Below, piece by piece: positions 55,001-64,000 of a DNA stretch of 64,000 nt. Source of the DNA: Isoperla grammatica (Eukaryota; Arthropoda; Insecta; Plecoptera; Perlodidae); contig OX246744.1 in the NCBI GenBank assembly GCA_945910005.1, positions 46,414,623 to 46,478,622 of the forward strand, read 5' to 3'. The first letter of the stretch is position 1. The number at the start of each line of letters is the position of its first letter. The notes under the pieces are model-generated. The model was given only the letters and a program-made list of their open reading frames with translations, did not search any database and was not told the DNA's origin. Made by a program: the position numbers and the translations under genes.

Positions 55001-55198
55001 GCGAAGCTGCCGACTGTGTTGAGTATGGACCAAGACGCGGACAACAACCTCTACATCATCATGTTGTTCCTGTCCGGAGCGATCGGCGGTGTCCTCATCG
55101 GAGCCGTCAGCTACTTCTTCATCCGACGGAACACAAAGTCGCGGGAGAAACTCCAGGCGCTGCCCAGACAAGACCCGGAGGCCAGCAAGGACTATCAG
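55001..55198 (+). CDS. PTPRN: PTPRN transmembrane exon
   Basis: Acceptor CCCCCGTGTTACAG, donor GTACAC; phase 0 in and out; 198 bases, 66 residues. The exon encodes a short lumenal stalk (AKLPTVLSMDQDADNN), a hydrophobic helix at exon residues 17-41 (LYIIMLFLSG...YFFI), a basic stop-transfer run (RRNTKSREK) and a cytoplasmic end ASKDYQ. Vertebrate IA-2 has the equivalent ..EYQ at this border. The last ~48 bases plus the donor and intron start are the founder of the 99-bp tandem array that follows. Confidence 0.9.
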
Positions 55199-57240
55199 GT
55201 ACACAGGACAAGCGAGGAGGTATATTACTGTGCTTGATGGCGATAGTAACTCCAGACGCTGCCCAGACAAGACCCGGAGGCCAGCAAGGACTATCAGGTA
55301 CACAGGACAAGCGAGGAGGTATATTACTGTGCTTGATGGCGATAGTAACTCCAGACGCTGCCCAGACAAGACCCAAAGGCCTAAAAGGACTATCAGGTAC
55401 ACAGGACAAGCGAGGAGGTATATTACTGTGCTTGATGGCGATAGTAACTCCAGGCGCTGCCCAGCCAAGACCCGGAGGCCGGCAAGGACTATCAGGTACA
55501 CAGGACAAGCGAGGAGGTATATTACTGTGCTTGATGGCGATAGTAACTCCAGACGCTGCCCAGACAAGACCCGGAGGCCAGCAAGGACTATCAGGTACAC
55601 AGGACAAGCGAGGAGGTATATTACTGTGCTTGATGGCGATAGTAACTCCAGACGCTGCCCAGACAAGACCCAAAGGCCTAAAAGGACTATCAGGTACACA
55701 GGACAAGCGAGGAGGTATATTACTGTGCTTGATGGCGATAGTAACTCCAGGCGCTGCCCAGCCAAGACCCGGAGGCCGGCAAGGACTATCAGGTACACAG
55801 GACAAGCGAGGAGGTATATTACTGTGCTTGATGGCGATAGTAACTCCAGGCGCTGCCCAGACAAGACCCGGAGGCCAGCAAGGACTATCAGGTACACAGG
55901 ACAAGCGAGGAGGTATATTACTGTGCTCGATGGCGATAGTAACTCCAGGCGCTGCCCAGACAAGACCCGGAGGCCAGCAAGGACTATCAGGTACACAGGA
56001 CAAGCGAGGAGGTATATTACTGTGCTTGATGGCGATAGTAACTCCAGGCGCTGCCCAGACAAGACCCGGAGGCCAGCAAGGACTATCAGGTACACAGGAC
56101 AAGCGAGGAGGTATATTACTGTGCTTGATGGCGATAGTAACTCCAGACGCTGCCCAGACAAGACCTGGAGGCCAGCAAGGACTATCAGGTACACAGGACA
56201 AGCGAGGAGGTATATTACTGTGCTTGATGGCGATAGTAACTCCAGGCGCTGCCCAGACAAGACCCGGAGGCCAGCAAGGACTATCAGGTACACAGGACAA
56301 GCGAGGAGGTATATTACTGTGCTTGATGGCGATAGTAACTCCAGACGCTGCCCAGACAAGACCCGGAGGCCAGCAAGGACTATCAGGTACACAGGACAAG
56401 CGAGGAGGTATATTACTGTGCTTGATGGCGATAGTAACTCCAGACGCTGCCCAGACAAGACCTGGAGGCCAGCAAGGACTATCAGGTACACAGGACAAGC
56501 GAGGAGGTATATAACTGTGCTTGATGGCGATAGTAGGCCTAACTACAGGCGCTGCCCAGACAAGATCCAGAAGCCATCAAGGACTATCAGGTACACAGGA
56601 CAAGCGAGGAGGTATATTACTGTGCTTGATGCCGATAGTAACTCCAGACGCTGCCCAGACAAGACCTGGAGGCCAGCAAGGACTATCAGGTACACAGGAC
56701 AAGCGAGGAGGTATATTACTGTGCTTGATGGCGATAGCAACTCCAGGCGCTGCCCAGACAAGACCCGGAGGCCAGCAAGGACTATCAGGTACACAGGACA
56801 AGCGAGGAGGTATATTACTGTGCTTGATGGCGATAGTAACTCCCGGCGCTGCCCAGACAAGACCCGGAGGCCAGCAAGGACTATCAGGTACACAGGACAA
56901 GCGAGGAGGTATATTAATGTGCTTGATGGCGATAGTAGGCCTAACTACAGGCGCTGCCCAGACAAGATCCAGAAGCCATCAAGGACTATCAGGTACACAG
57001 GACAAGCGAGGAGGTATATTACTGTGCTTGATGGCGATAGTAGGCCTAACTACAGGCGCTGCCCAGACAAGATCCAGAAGCCATCAAGGACTATCAGGTA
57101 CACAGGACAAGCGAGGAGGTATATTAATGTGCTTGATGGCGATAGTAGGCCTAACTACAGGCGCTGCCCAGACAAGATCCAGAAGCCATCAAGGACTATC
57201 AGGTACACAGGACAAGCGAGGAGGTACAGACAGGGTATAT
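55199..57240 (+). repeat. 99-bp minisatellite of exon-end plus donor copies
   Basis: About 20 units of 99 bases (105 in a few carrying TAGGCCTAACTACAGG). Each repeats the last ~48 bases of exon 55001 (CTCCAGGCGCTGCCCAGACA ... AAGGACTATCAG), its donor (GTACACAGG) and the first ~50 intron bases (ACAAGCGAGGAGGTATATTA). Every unit thus has a copy of the real donor. The unit length is a multiple of three, so long frames stay open on both strands. Confidence 0.95.
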
Positions 57241-57491
57241 TTCTGTGCTTGATTGCGATGGTAACTCTAGGGAATTCGACGTTACTTGGAAGATCGACGG
57301 TGGAATGGAATGAGCTGATCGAGGACCAAGTGGGAAAGGGGAAAGTCGAGGGATTTATGGGGAACCTTAAGCTACAACTACAACCCAGGCCGAAGGAAAA
57401 GGGGAGGGAGAAGGAGGAGGGAAGGATGGAGAAGTCTAGCACCAGCCCACAGGGACATCTGCGGGGAAATAAACAACATAATGTGTTGCAG
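57241..57491. other. Intron remainder before exon 57492
   Basis: Purine-rich (GGGGAGGGAGAAGGAGGAGG at 57402). No coding feature supported, although the frame upstream of the exon stays open. Confidence 0.4.
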
Positions 57492-57628
57492 GAACTGTGC
57501 CGAGCGCGCATGTCGACGAAAGCCTCCCAAGAGAAGCCGGAACCCATTGGAACACGGATCGCCAGCCTGAGTCGAGAGTCCGAGGGATCGAACAACAGTC
57601 CCTCGTCGCGATCCAGCACTTCTTCATG
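57492..57628 (+). CDS. PTPRN: PTPRN juxtamembrane exon
   Basis: Acceptor AATGTGTTGCAG, donor GTGAGT; phase 0 in, phase 2 out; 137 bases. Reads ELCRARMSTKASQEKPEPIG, then TRIASLSRESEG and SNNSPSSRSSTSSW. It matches the family segment DLCRQHMATK...SSHSSTPSW in the cytoplasmic juxtamembrane region. The 99-bp array upstream happens to stay open in this exon's frame, but the array is read here as intron. Confidence 0.89.
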
Positions 57629-58152
57629 GTGAGTGTGCTCATTGTAACACTCTGAGCTGCGACCGTTGTCTCCTACCGACAGACAGTTTCTATACGCCCT
57701 AAATAACTTCTTCGCATTACTTTAATAAGGCTCGAAGTCCTTTTGCCATTATCTAAGCATAAGAATAAACGGAAGTGAGCGGCTTGGCTGAACTGTGTGT
57801 TCAAGAGAAAACCACCACTGGCCTATAAACCTGGCCAAATATGATGGAGTTGGTGAAAACGTATCTCTAGGCACAATCGTCAATCATTGAAAATGTAATG
57901 AGTAATGTAATGGGTAATGAGGATCGCCAATGAGTGCCTCAATGAAAACGATCCTCATTAGTAGTTAGTACAAAGTATGGGTCCTCCTCAGAACAGGGTT
58001 TATTTCACTTATTCCCGATACGTTTTAGGTTTATGATAATGGAGCTACACCTTTTTTTAAAAAGCGAAATGTATTTCATGTCTTGCAATAATCTGTAGTA
58101 TCTCGACCTTTCCTCGTTGGTTCTTCTTATCAAGTTGGTTTCTGTGTTTCAG
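57629..58152. other. Intronic stretch without recognised content
   Basis: Small direct repeat TGTAATGGGTAATGAGGATC/GAGGATCG near 57900; otherwise nothing supported. Confidence 0.5.
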
Positions 58153-58207
58153 GAGTGAGGAACCAGCTCACACCAATATGGACATATCCACAGGACACAT
58201 GGTGCTT
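58153..58207 (+). CDS. PTPRN: PTPRN exon: NMDISTGHM segment
   Basis: Acceptor TTTCTGTGTTTCAG, donor GTAAGT; phase 2 in, phase 0 out; 55 bases. Reads SEEPAHTNMDISTGHMVL. This is one of the best-conserved stretches of IA-2/phogrin, just before the PTP domain, and makes the family assignment firm. Confidence 0.92.
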
Positions 58208-58254
58208 GTAAGTACTCACTACACTGTTGCCAACACTCTCATCATAACCATTCA

Positions 58255-58885
58255 GTTGCCAACGGTTTGGCCGTGGTCGCTAAGCCGGTAGCCGTACAAA
58301 CGCAGACATTAAGCAACCGGGCTAGGTCAGGAGGAGGGTGGGTGACCACTCTCCTCCGAAACACTAGCTACCGTTGATTAGTAGTTGCGAACGGTTTAGC
58401 CGGCATCACTTAGCCGATTCCCATACAAACACAGACATTAAGCAACCGGGTTAGGTCAGGAGGTGGATGGGTGACCATTCTCCTCCGAAACACTAGCTAC
58501 CGTTGATTAGTAGTTGCGAACGGTTTAGCAAAGGTCGCTTAGCCGGTTCCCATACAAACGCAGACATAAAGCAATCGGGCTAGGTCAGGAAGAGGGTAGT
58601 GACCACTCTCATCTGAAACACTAGCTACCGTTGATTAGAGCAGATTGTTCGAAAGCTTGTCTAACAGCTTCGGAGACATGGCTGGTCAAAGTTACACCGC
58701 CCTTTCGGATGGGACGTAAAGCCGATGGTCCCTTGGTATTGTTCGACAGGAGTAAGCTACGTGCCGGCATCAGGCTTCCCCTCCTCCCTTCCACATCATC
58801 ATTCATCAATCACCATGGCATACAGTCTAGCTAGTGGGACTTCGGTCCTATTGTAGATATAGAATGGATAACATAACATAATAAA
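58255..58885 (+). mobile_element. 5S-rRNA-derived SINE (SINE3-like) with head repeated about three times
   Basis: Three 129-bp units start at 58255, 58384 and 58513. Each contains ATTAAGCAACCGGG and, 20-odd bases on, GGGTGGGTGACCA (or GGATGGGTGACCA), the two parts of the 5S rRNA internal promoter (compare 5S AGTTAAGCAAC...GGATGGGTGACC). A body follows with CCTTTCGGATGGGACGTAAA and GCCGATGGTCCC and an AACAT-type tail at 58868-58885. The full 5S fold is not kept, so this is a SINE rather than a 5S gene. Confidence 0.8.
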
Positions 58886-58925
58886 TTATTGATTTTTTTA
58901 CTTGAACTTGTTTAAATGTTTTCAG

Positions 58926-59147
58926 TCCTATATGGAGGACCACCTGAAGAACAAGGACCGGCTGGAACGCGAGTGGGTGGCTTTATGCGCCTACGAGGCT
59001 GAGCCCTGCGCCACCACGCATGCGCTCAAGCCGGAGAACATTAAGAAGAACCGCTTCAACAACGTGTTACCCTTCGATCACTCGAGGGTCGTACTCAACG
59101 ACCTGGCAAACATCTCCGGCTCTGACTACATCAACGCGTCAACCATC
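58926..59147 (+). CDS. PTPRN: PTPRN exon: N-terminal part of the PTP domain
   Basis: Acceptor AAATGTTTTCAG, donor GTGAGT; phase 0 in and out; 222 bases, 74 residues. Reads [20 protein letters not shown], then [33 protein letters not shown], and ends [11 protein letters not shown]. It carries the PTP motifs NxxKNR and DYINAS. The lumen-to-cytosol order of the exons is consistent with a single-pass receptor-type protein. Confidence 0.93.
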
Positions 59148-59416
59148 GTGAGTATTGACATGTTGTTTTATTACGTTACAGTAACGCCACGTTAATACAA
59201 GCTGTACCGAACCGAAACTCAAGCTATTTTCTTGCCGCAAACACATGCGCACGCAGGTCTTATACCTATGGGCTGTGGGTGTAGAAGAAGAGCCGGTAAT
59301 GTACAACGGTAATGTAATGTACAACTAAAACCATTGAACTACAACTTTAGGTAGATATTATTTAGGCCTATAGGCCTAATGGTAAAGGATGTATGTCAAC
59401 CTGATCACCGCTATCA

Positions 59417-59696
59417 TTGAGTGAGTAATATAGGGTAGAGTCGCAACGCAAACAGCAGTATCTCTACCGCCTTATGCTGCCCAACATACTTTAGTCGGAT
59501 AGTACAAGTTTGCCAAGCAACGGGATGACGGAGTTTTCGGCTGTCTTCGTATATTTTCGGTGAAGTAGCCGACCAATCAGGCTCCGTCATCGTGTCGCTT
59601 GGCAAACCTACAACCCGAATAAAGTATTTTGGGCAGTAAAAGGCGGTAGACAGACTGCCGATGGAGTGGGACCTCTACCCTATATTACTCACTCAA
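59417..59696. mobile_element. MITE with 24-bp TIRs
   Basis: Left TTGAGTGAGTAATATAGGGT, right exact complement ending at 59696. Inner arms are also inverted (TTTGCCAAGC..CGG..GACGGAG). CCGCTAT occurs on both flanks and may be the target duplication. Confidence 0.85.
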
Positions 59697-59882
59697 CCCC
59701 GCTATGTTGATCAAGTCCCTGCTGAATGTTAGAGCACAAGGTTGAATATTGGATGTTCTTTTACAGCCTCTAAAACCGATAAGGCGATAATATGTGTCTT
59801 AATAGTTTTGCTGTACAATTTGACAATTTGAGTAGTAGACCTAAGAAAATGATTGTAGGGCCTATTCCAGAACTACAAGCTA

Positions 59883-60277
59883 CGTCCCAGAATTCATTTC
59901 AATCCCCAGATTGTCTACCGTGACCTCAGGATGGGTTGGATGACACAACATGATCAAGGGACACTTTGTGGGATTTGTTTTGCATAATAAATGGAGGGAA
60001 ATTTGCATTTGGAGGTTATATTCATAACAAAGCGTAGGCCTAGGTATTTCTTGGCCAGAATCATCGTCTAGTCATTCTGTGGGCCTCTTAAATTTTAATA
60101 TTGGTTTGCAATAGCAATGAATTAGTTAAAAGTAAATCAAGTCAAACTCGCCACAACGGATCCAAGAAATCTCGGTTAAAAAAGGTTGAGTTGGATGAGA
60201 GTGGGATTAACTTTGATTAATTTTGTAATATGTAAGTAAGAAGCCATCCGATCCGACGAATTCTGGGACACAGCTCA
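59883..60277. mobile_element. MITE family B copy, diverged
   Basis: Left AGCTACGTCCCAGAATTCAT, right GACGAATTCTGGGACACAGCT. The interior shares GGATGGATTGGATGACACAAC-like and ATCCAAGAAATCTCGGTTAA words with 43082-43521. Confidence 0.75.
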
Positions 60278-60624
60278 TGCAACGCATTGAGGTTATGACA
60301 GGCCCCTTCCATTGTGTAGGCCTATCCAATCCCTCACGGGGAAGGGATTGGGTAGGCCTAGGCCTACACAATCTCTTCTTACCGGCGTAAACAGAAGTAC
60401 AGTCTAAAACACAATAATTCTTACCTTACAAGTCGCCACTATCTTCTAATGCATCTAACACGTCACTTTCTTCATTATCTTGCTTGAGTCTTGACCAGTA
60501 TTTATCGATAAAAAAGGCAAAATTAGCAAATACACGTGTGTAGCCCAGCACTTGACAACTGACAAGTAGTTCCGCCTTCGAAAATCACTGTTTCAACAAG
60601 GGCTGGGCTCATTTCAGTTCTAGT

Positions 60625-62192
60625 CAGGGTTGCCAGATGTTCAGTAGAAGAGCGCGCCAGTGGCTCGTTTCAAAAACGCCCAAAAGCGCCAATACATATA
60701 TTACATTTTTGATACACGGAAATATAAGCCTAAACCCTACAGTGACTATTACCGGCGTAGTTTCGTAAATGAACGGTGCGACTTTTGAACACTTTTTACT
60801 GCCAGACAAAACTCGCCCTCTTATCTCGCATTGTCCGTCTTTAAATCTATAGTCTGCAAAATCTATTAGGCCTACATGATTTGGCTGTCGTGAACGTCGC
60901 TCACCAGCTAGCGTGCGACGTATGCACAGTATAGAAACAGTTCGTTAAGCATTAATTTAGCATTTGGAAGCTATTACATTACATTGTACACACATAACAT
61001 GAAAAAATAAAGTTGTAAAGACGTATCATTATAGCACAATGAAATGTCCAATTATTATACTTACTTATAATTAAAAAGACGAATGGAATGTGAGTTGTGG
61101 CAGATAAAAGGAAAAGATTATGTAATACACACCTTAAATCATGCGTATTTATTGAACATATTGCATGCATATTGTGACGTTCCACCCCACACGTCATGTG
61201 ACGGTAGTTGGAGGGGGTAAGATGGTGACGTGAAGCAGTGGGCTTGACCAGTGGACGTGGAGCCCTCGCGCAGGAAACACCCGTCTCTTGCCAGCTACGG
61301 CGGCATCTAATATAACTACGGCTGCTATTTACGTGCTTAATTAATTATTAAAGTCTGCTATATTTTAATCAGTGTACAGTGTACTTAATATTACTCCTTC
61401 CCATCCCGTGCTCCGGTACGAGGGAAACATTACAATATTGCATACGGCTATTAATAAGAATATTGACATATTAATTAAATTTGAAACCATTTATCACGTA
61501 AATATCGTAACAATACCATCGGCACAAACAGTACAAAATGCTTGCCCTTCGTGAGGACCTGTCGTTACTGGTTTTAGCCATCCTTACAAACATCAACAAA
61601 ATAAATAACTATAACCTATAATATTATGCTCTATGCTAGGCATGCCTATAAACCATAAATTAAAAAAAAAAAAAAATACTTGAGATGGGAAAATGTGAAC
61701 TAAGCCTACCTTTGAATTCCGGTAAATCCTCCCAATCTCTTTTATACTTTTTGGTGTATTTTCCGAATTTTCCCATTGTCAAGTCAAGTTGACACGTTTT
61801 ATAAGTTAATGGGTAATCCCCAGCCCCGGGTTATCCCCTCTTCTTCAGTCAGTTCTTCTTTCATTTTAGTGTACAAAAAACGCATGTCGTAGGAAGGTCG
61901 TAGGCGGGCCGTAAGACGGGCGGGGCTTGCGCAGAGTGTGCAGGGGCCGTATACCCACATATTATATTTTTAAGCACCTCATGATAGATTTACATGCATT
62001 TATAATATTTAATTATTTTGGCGTATTTTTATTTTTATTATTTGGCGGTTGACAGTTTTACCAGCCTAAAAACCGCCAGTACAAGTAGGAATAGAGCCCA
62101 ATTGGCGCCAAGAGCGAAATGATAATTTTACCCGCCAATAGTTTGAGTCGAGTAGCCCAATCGGCGGTAAACCGCCCAATCTGGCAACCCTG
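60625..62192. mobile_element. hAT element, non-autonomous, with 8-bp target duplication
   Basis: GTTCTAGT at 60617-60624 and 62193-62200. Termini CAGGGTTGCCAGAT and exact complement ATCTGGCAACCCTG. 1,568 bases. Subterminal GGCGG/CCGCC-type words recur near the right end (62040-62180). No transposase ORF recognised. Ends and TSD are classic hAT. Confidence 0.93.
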
Positions 62193-62200
62193 GTTCTAGT

Positions 62201-62651
62201 TTCAACGTGTCTCGTCGAGCGCAGCACCTTCCGGTAGGTCAAGGTCAATTAGGGCGGGATGAAATTCAAATAAACTCATTGAGCCGGAGAATACAATAAA
62301 CAACATCAAAACACATGACGTGTAGCGGTACATTAATGTCCAATGTCTACAAACAACAAATAAACAAATCAACACACAACAAATAAAATGATAATAGATA
62401 TTCACCTGAGTAAAATGGCGGTATGTGGGTGTGTTGGAATAAACCACATCGTATATTTTAAAGTAACACTCTTGCACTTTGCGTTCCTGCGTTTGCAAAA
62501 GTCACCAAATAATTTTCATTATCTTCCCTGTGTGGGTTTCGAAAAGTACTTTTTGATGCATCATATTTATTTTCAGGATTGTTTTGAAATAGTTCTTTAT
62601 TATTATTATACGTCCGCGTGACATGTACTTACGTTGTATACCTGTTGCTAG
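62201..62651. other. Intronic stretch before the exon array
   Basis: No gene supported. The sequence ends with the TATACCTGTTGCTAG acceptor of the first exon copy. Confidence 0.5.
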
Positions 62652-62759
62652 ACGGACCATGACCCACGCAACCCCGCCTACATAGCAACGCAGGGCGCCC
62701 TACCGCACACCGCAGCAGACTTCTGGCAGCTGGTCTGGGAGCAAGGCAACGTTGTACTG
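62652..62759 (+). CDS. PTPRN: PTPRN exon copy 1 of the PTP YIATQG/DFW array
   Basis: The acceptor TATACCTGTTGCTAG precedes a phase-0 start, as needed after the previous exon. Reads TDHDPRN, then [20 protein letters not shown] and VWEQGNVVL. This matches PTP motifs YIATQGP and DFW..VWE. The 3' limit is uncertain: homology stops near codon 36 and the nearest GT choices are at 62754 (GTACTG) and further right. Reading on meets TAG at the next copy's acceptor. Copy 1 differs from the others by CCA for CCC and by Asn for Ser near its end. Confidence 0.72.
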
Positions 62760-64000
62760 TCTCATGTACTGTATACCTGTTGCTAGACGGACCACGACCC
62801 CCGCAACCCTGCCTACATAGCAACGCAGGGCGCCCTACCGCACACGGCAGCAGACTTCTGGCAGCTGGTCTGGGAGCAAGGCAGCGTTGTACTGACTCAT
62901 GTACTGTATACCTGTTGCTAGACGGACCACGACCCCCGCAACCCGGCCTACATAGCAACGCAGGGCGCCCTACCGCACACGGCAGCAGACTTCTGGCAGC
63001 TGGTCTGGGAGCAAGGCAGCGTTGTACTGTCTCATGTACTGTATACCTGTTGCTAGACGGACCACGACCCCCGCAACCCCGCCTACATAGCAACGCAGGG
63101 CGCCCTACCGCACACGGCAGCAAACTTCTGGCAGCTGGTCTGGGAGCAAGGCAGCGTTGTGCTGACTCATGTACTGTATACCTGTTGCTAGACGGACCAC
63201 GACCCCCGCAACCCCGCCTACATAGCAACGCAGGGCGCCCTACCGCACACGGCAGCAGACTTCTGGCAGCTGGTCTGGGAGCAAGGCAGCGTTGTACTGA
63301 CTCATGTACTGTATACCTGTTGCTAGACGGACCATGACCCCCGCAACCCCGCCTACATAGCAACGCAGGGCGCCCTACCGCACACGGCAGCAAACTTCTG
63401 GCAGCTGGTCTGGGAGCAAGGCAGCGTTGTACTGTCTCATGTACTGTATACCTGTTGCTAGACGGACCATGACCCCCGCAACCCTGCCTACATAGCAACG
63501 CAGGGCGCCCTACCGCACACCGCAGCAGACTTCTGGCAGCTGGTCTGGGAGCAAGGCAGCGTTGTACTGTCTCATGTACTGTATACCTGTTGCTAGACGG
63601 ACCACGACCCCCGCAACCCGGCCTACATAGCAACGCAGGGCGCCCTACCGCACACGGCAGCAGACTTCTGGCAGCTGGTCTGGGAGCAAGGCAGCGTTGT
63701 GCTGACTCATGTACTGTATACCTGTTGCTAGACGGACCATGACCCCCGCAACCCTGCCTACATAGCAACGCAGGGCGCCCTACCGCACACCGCAGCAGAC
63801 TTCTGGCAGCTGGTCTGGGAGCAAGGCAGCGTTGTACTGACTCATGTACTGTATACCTGTTGCTAGACGGACCACGACCCCCGCAACCCCGCCTACATAG
63901 CAACGCAGGGCGCCCTACCGCACACCGCAGCAGACTTCTGGCAGCTGGTCTGGGAGCAAGGCAGCGTTGTACTGTCTCATGTACTGTATACCTGTTGCTA
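62652..64000 (+). repeat. 135-bp tandem array of the PTP YIATQG/DFW exon, ten copies in window
   Basis: Copies start at 62652, 62787, 62922, 63057, 63192, 63327, 63462, 63597, 63732 and 63867, and the next would start at 64002. Each has the TATACCTGTTGCTAG acceptor, about 36 sense codons and a 27-base spacer. Copies are nearly identical. Differences include His/Arg-neutral third-base changes, Asp to Asn in DFW in the copies starting 63057 and 63327, and CTCATG spacers with TCT or ACT. Only about 30 bases separate consecutive exon copies, too short for a normal intron, so most copies are probably inert or mutually exclusive. The 135-base unit is a multiple of three, which creates a long antisense ORF with no support. 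Confidence 0.9.

Larger units (their letters stand above)
28134..64000 (+). other. PTPRN: IA-2/phogrin (PTPRN-family) gene, partial at both ends
   Basis: Gene-level entry. IA-2 and phogrin are single-pass proteins of dense-core secretory vesicles. They have a lumenal RESP18-like region, a mature ectodomain near the membrane and one cytoplasmic PTP domain that is catalytically weak or dead in known members. Exons listed separately join in one frame for about 900 codons, every border has AG/GT, and phases agree throughout. Recognised family landmarks are CLF..C..C..FGQC at the start, the TM exon, [43 protein letters not shown] and YIATQG..DFW. The signal-peptide exon is missing: exon 28134 needs one base from an upstream exon. 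The PTP loop lies beyond 64000. The gene name is recognised from family knowledge; the invertebrate orthologue is usually single-copy. Confidence 0.88.

Noticed and set aside
54995..56498. Minus-strand ORFs of 498 and 459 codons
   Set aside because: Antisense shadows of the 99-bp repeat array.
55089..57632. Plus-strand 847-codon ORF running into exon 57492
   Set aside because: It is in a different frame from the TM exon and consists of intronic 99-bp repeats. The splice model from 55198 to 57492 fits the family without it.
58255..58640. Possible cluster of 5S rRNA genes
   Set aside because: Only the internal-promoter parts match; 5' and 3' ends of 5S rRNA are not kept and a SINE body follows.
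62629..63903. Minus-strand 424-codon ORF
   Set aside because: Antisense of the 135-bp exon array, open because the unit is a multiple of three; the sense strand has clear PTP homology.

Overview
This window comes from an animal nuclear genome, most likely a marine invertebrate deuterostome such as an amphioxus or tunicate; the phylum is an inference and is not settled by the sequence. The evidence for an animal is short phase-compatible exons with GT/AG borders, introns packed with MITEs, tRNA-derived SINEs with (TTTA) tails, a 5S-rRNA-derived SINE, a Helitron and many minisatellites. No bacterial-type operon, CRISPR array or intact rRNA/tRNA gene was seen.

Bases 1 to about 28,100 hold no host exon that I can support. 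This part is a patchwork of transposons (TTAA-flanked MITEs, hAT MITEs with 8-bp target duplications, a Kolobok/Mutator-like element with a broken transposase, and an internally deleted Helitron with a nested hAT element), SINE copies, and very long simple repeats. The largest simple repeat is 2.3 kb of (TGTA)n followed by (TTTA)n.

Bases 28,134 to the right edge hold one plus-strand gene: the islet-autoantigen receptor phosphatase-like protein IA-2/phogrin (PTPRN family; ida-1 in nematodes). I could place 22 exons plus a tandem array of copies of the next exon. They encode, in order, the Cys-rich RESP18-like lumenal start, a low-complexity lumenal linker, the membrane-proximal mature ectodomain, one transmembrane helix, the cytoplasmic juxtamembrane segment and the start of the PTP domain. 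The signal-peptide exon and the PTP catalytic loop are outside the window or not recognised.

The gene has three unusual features. (1) The four exons of the mature ectodomain (40,209-42,262) are present a second time (43,593-54,286) with matching sizes and phases, so the protein may carry two tandem ectodomains or choose between them. (2) The exon that opens the PTP domain (YIATQG...DFW) is repeated as a 135-bp tandem array, with ten copies in the window and more beyond it. (3) Several minisatellites consist of copies of an exon end plus its splice donor, or of the donor plus the start of the intron.

Within the intron at 43,709-50,832, on the opposite strand, lies a single-exon ORF of 912 codons. 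It has a signal peptide, about 17 repeats of 27 residues rich in Cys and N-glycosylation sequons, a long acidic repeat region and a C-terminal hydrophobic helix. It looks like a nested gene of unknown function.
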